DNA of 5,102 nt, taken from contig JALSRF010000048.1 in the NCBI GenBank assembly GCA_026984895.1, positions 1-5,102 of the forward strand, given 5' to 3'. The stretch's first letter is position 1. Each line of letters begins with the position of its first letter. Below, one piece after another: positions 3,906 through 5,102 of this stretch. Made by a program: the position numbers and the translations under genes. The notes below the pieces were generated by a model, which saw only the letters and a list, made by a program, of their open reading frames with translations, was not told where the DNA came from and did not search any database. Source of the stretch: Paracoccaceae bacterium. Its GTDB lineage: Bacteria > Pseudomonadota > Alphaproteobacteria > Rhodobacterales > Rhodobacteraceae.

Positions 3906-5102
3906 TCATCGCGCCGCCACCTGCGGCAGCTTGGGCGCCGCTTCGATCAGGGTTCTGGTATAGTCGTTCTGCGGGTTGGCGAATACCTCGCCCGTTGCCC
4001 CGCGTTCGACGATCCGGCCCGCGCGCATCACCAGCACCCGGTCGGTGATCGCGCGCACCACGCTCAGATCGTGGCTGATGAACAGGTAGGTCAGCGCGTA
4101 TCGCCCCTGCAGATCGGCCAGCAGATCGAGGATCTGCGCCCGGATCGAGACATCGAGCGCCGAAACCGCCTCGTCCAGGATGATCAGTTCGGGGCGCAGG
4201 ATCAGCGCGCGCGCAATGGCGATGCGTTGCCGCTGGCCACCGGAAAACTCGTGGATGTATTTCTCCATGTCCCCCGCAGCCAGCCCGACGCCTTGCAGCG
4301 CCGCCGCCACCTGTTCGCGCCAGTCGGGCGGACGCGCGCCCAGCAGGTGGAACGGTTCGGCCACCAGGCGCGCCACCTTCCAGCGCGGGTTGAAGCTGCC
4401 GTAGGGGTCCTGGAACACCACCTGCATTTTCCGGCGCAGCGCCAGGTTCACCCGATGGCCGGAAAACACCGGCGCGCCGTCCAGCAGGATCTCGCCTTCG
4501 TCCACCGCCTCCAGCCCCAGGATGGCGCGGCTCAGCGTCGATTTCCCGCAGCCCGATTCGCCCACCAGCCCCAGGCTCTCGCCGCGCCGGATTTCAAACG
4601 AAACGTTATCCACCGCGCGAAAGCGGCGCGCGGGCGCGAACAGCCCCGCGCGCGCCAGCGAATAGTCGCGGCTGACGTTCCTGACCTCCAGCAGAGGGCG
4701 GTCCTCGGCCTGTGCTGCACGTTCGGGAACATGCGAGGATGCCGCGAACAGCGCGCGCGTATAGGGATGGCGCATGTGCGCGAAAAACCCCTGCCCGGCC
4801 CCGCGTTCGACCACCTCGCCCGCCTTCATGATCACCATCTCGTCGGCCATGTCGGCGACCACCCCCAGATCGTGGGTGATCAGCACGAGCCCCATGCCGT
4901 CCTCGGCCACAAGGCGTTTCAGAAGCCGCAGGATCTGCGCCTGCGTGGTCACATCGAGCGCGGTTGTCGGCTCGTCCGCGATCAGCAGTTTCGGGCGCAA
5001 GGCGATCGCCATGGCGATCACCACCCGCTGGCGCTGGCCGCCCGACAGTTCATGCGGGTAGCGCGACAACGGGAAGCGCTCGGCCGGCAGGCCGACGCGC
5101 GC
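3906..5102 (-). CDS. Fused two-domain oligopeptide-type ABC transporter ATPase, C-terminal part
   Basis: The gene enters from the right edge and ends at TGA 3908-3906; 398 residues are visible and the 5' part is missing. The reading frame is open to 5102 (ARVGLPAERFPLSRYPHELS), so the TTG at 5069 is not the real start. The first nucleotide-binding domain retains LSGGQRQR, Walker B LLIADE and H-loop ITHD, plus the PYTRALF motif of the oligopeptide family. The second is complete: Walker A GESGCGKST (visible residues 181-189), Q-loop VVFQD, signature FSGGQRQR, Walker B LIILDE followed by AVSALD, and H-loop SHD. This tandem arrangement is that of DppD-DppF fusions such as YejF and GsiA, which power import of peptides, glutathione or related solutes. 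Permeases and binding protein are expected beyond the window. The usual DEPTSALD reads DEAVSALD in domain two, but the catalytic Glu is kept. Confidence 0.93.
   Translation of the reverse strand, partial: ARVGLPAERFPLSRYPHELSGGQRQRVVIAMAIALRPKLLIADEPTTALDVTTQAQILRLLKRLVAEDGMGLVLITHDLGVVADMADEMVIMKAGEVVERGAGQGFFAHMRHPYTRALFAASSHVPERAAQAEDRPLLEVRNVSRDYSLARAGLFAPARRFRAVDNVSFEIRRGESLGLVGESGCGKSTLSRAILGLEAVDEGEILLDGAPVFSGHRVNLALRRKMQVVFQDPYGSFNPRWKVARLVAEPFHLLGARPPDWREQVAAALQGVGLAAGDMEKYIHEFSGGQRQRIAIARALILRPELIILDEAVSALDVSIRAQILDLLADLQGRYALTYLFISHDLSVVRAITDRVLVMRAGRIVERGATGEVFANPQNDYTRTLIEAAPKLPQVAAR

Noticed and set aside
5067..5069. TTG as the start codon of the ABC transporter ATPase
   Set aside because: The frame stays open upstream to the window edge with family-typical sequence, and a whole Walker A region should precede it, so the gene is simply truncated by the window.

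Overview
The window is a GC-rich (roughly two-thirds G+C by eye), densely coded stretch that looks chromosomal. The likely source is an alphaproteobacterium of the Rhodobacteraceae (Rhodobacter/Paracoccus-like). I infer this from the base composition, the protein flavour, and an intergenic motif at 101-139 (GGGATATTTGG plus a C/G-rich hairpin on the minus strand) that I remember as frequent in that family. No rRNA, tRNA, CRISPR array, transposase or phage gene is visible.

Layout: five of the six genes read leftwards on the minus strand. In transcription order they are: the 3' part of a fused two-domain oligopeptide-type ABC transporter ATPase (3906->5102); an aldehyde dehydrogenase (2325-3794); a small Crp/Fnr-family regulator (894-1502); an SDR dehydrogenase (148-897) overlapping the regulator by 4 bp; and the first 24 codons of a P1-family (DmpA/S58) peptidase (<1-72). 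One gene reads rightwards (1574-2236): a secreted Met/His-rich protein, divergent from the regulator and convergent with the aldehyde dehydrogenase.

How they may work together: a peptide-type importer, an N-terminal-nucleophile aminopeptidase/amidase, an SDR and an aldehyde dehydrogenase on one strand suggest uptake and catabolism of an amide, peptide or amino-alcohol-like compound. The substrate cannot be named from this window. The regulator and the Met/His-rich gene sit in the middle, sharing a 71-bp divergent control region. That region has a 16-bp perfect-arm dyad with exact Crp/Fnr geometry (TGA-N6-TCA), which is probably the regulator's own operator. They look like a separate metal or redox response module lying between the two halves of the catabolic cluster.

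The non-coding stretches are short (75, 71, 88 and 111 bp), but three of them hold strong inverted repeats. The most elaborate is at 3812-3895, a nested GC hairpin followed by a terminator-like hairpin whose T-run faces the strand opposite to the flanking genes. A 14-bp tandem duplication at the regulator/SDR junction creates the present gene boundary; with a single copy the two genes would be one continuous reading frame.
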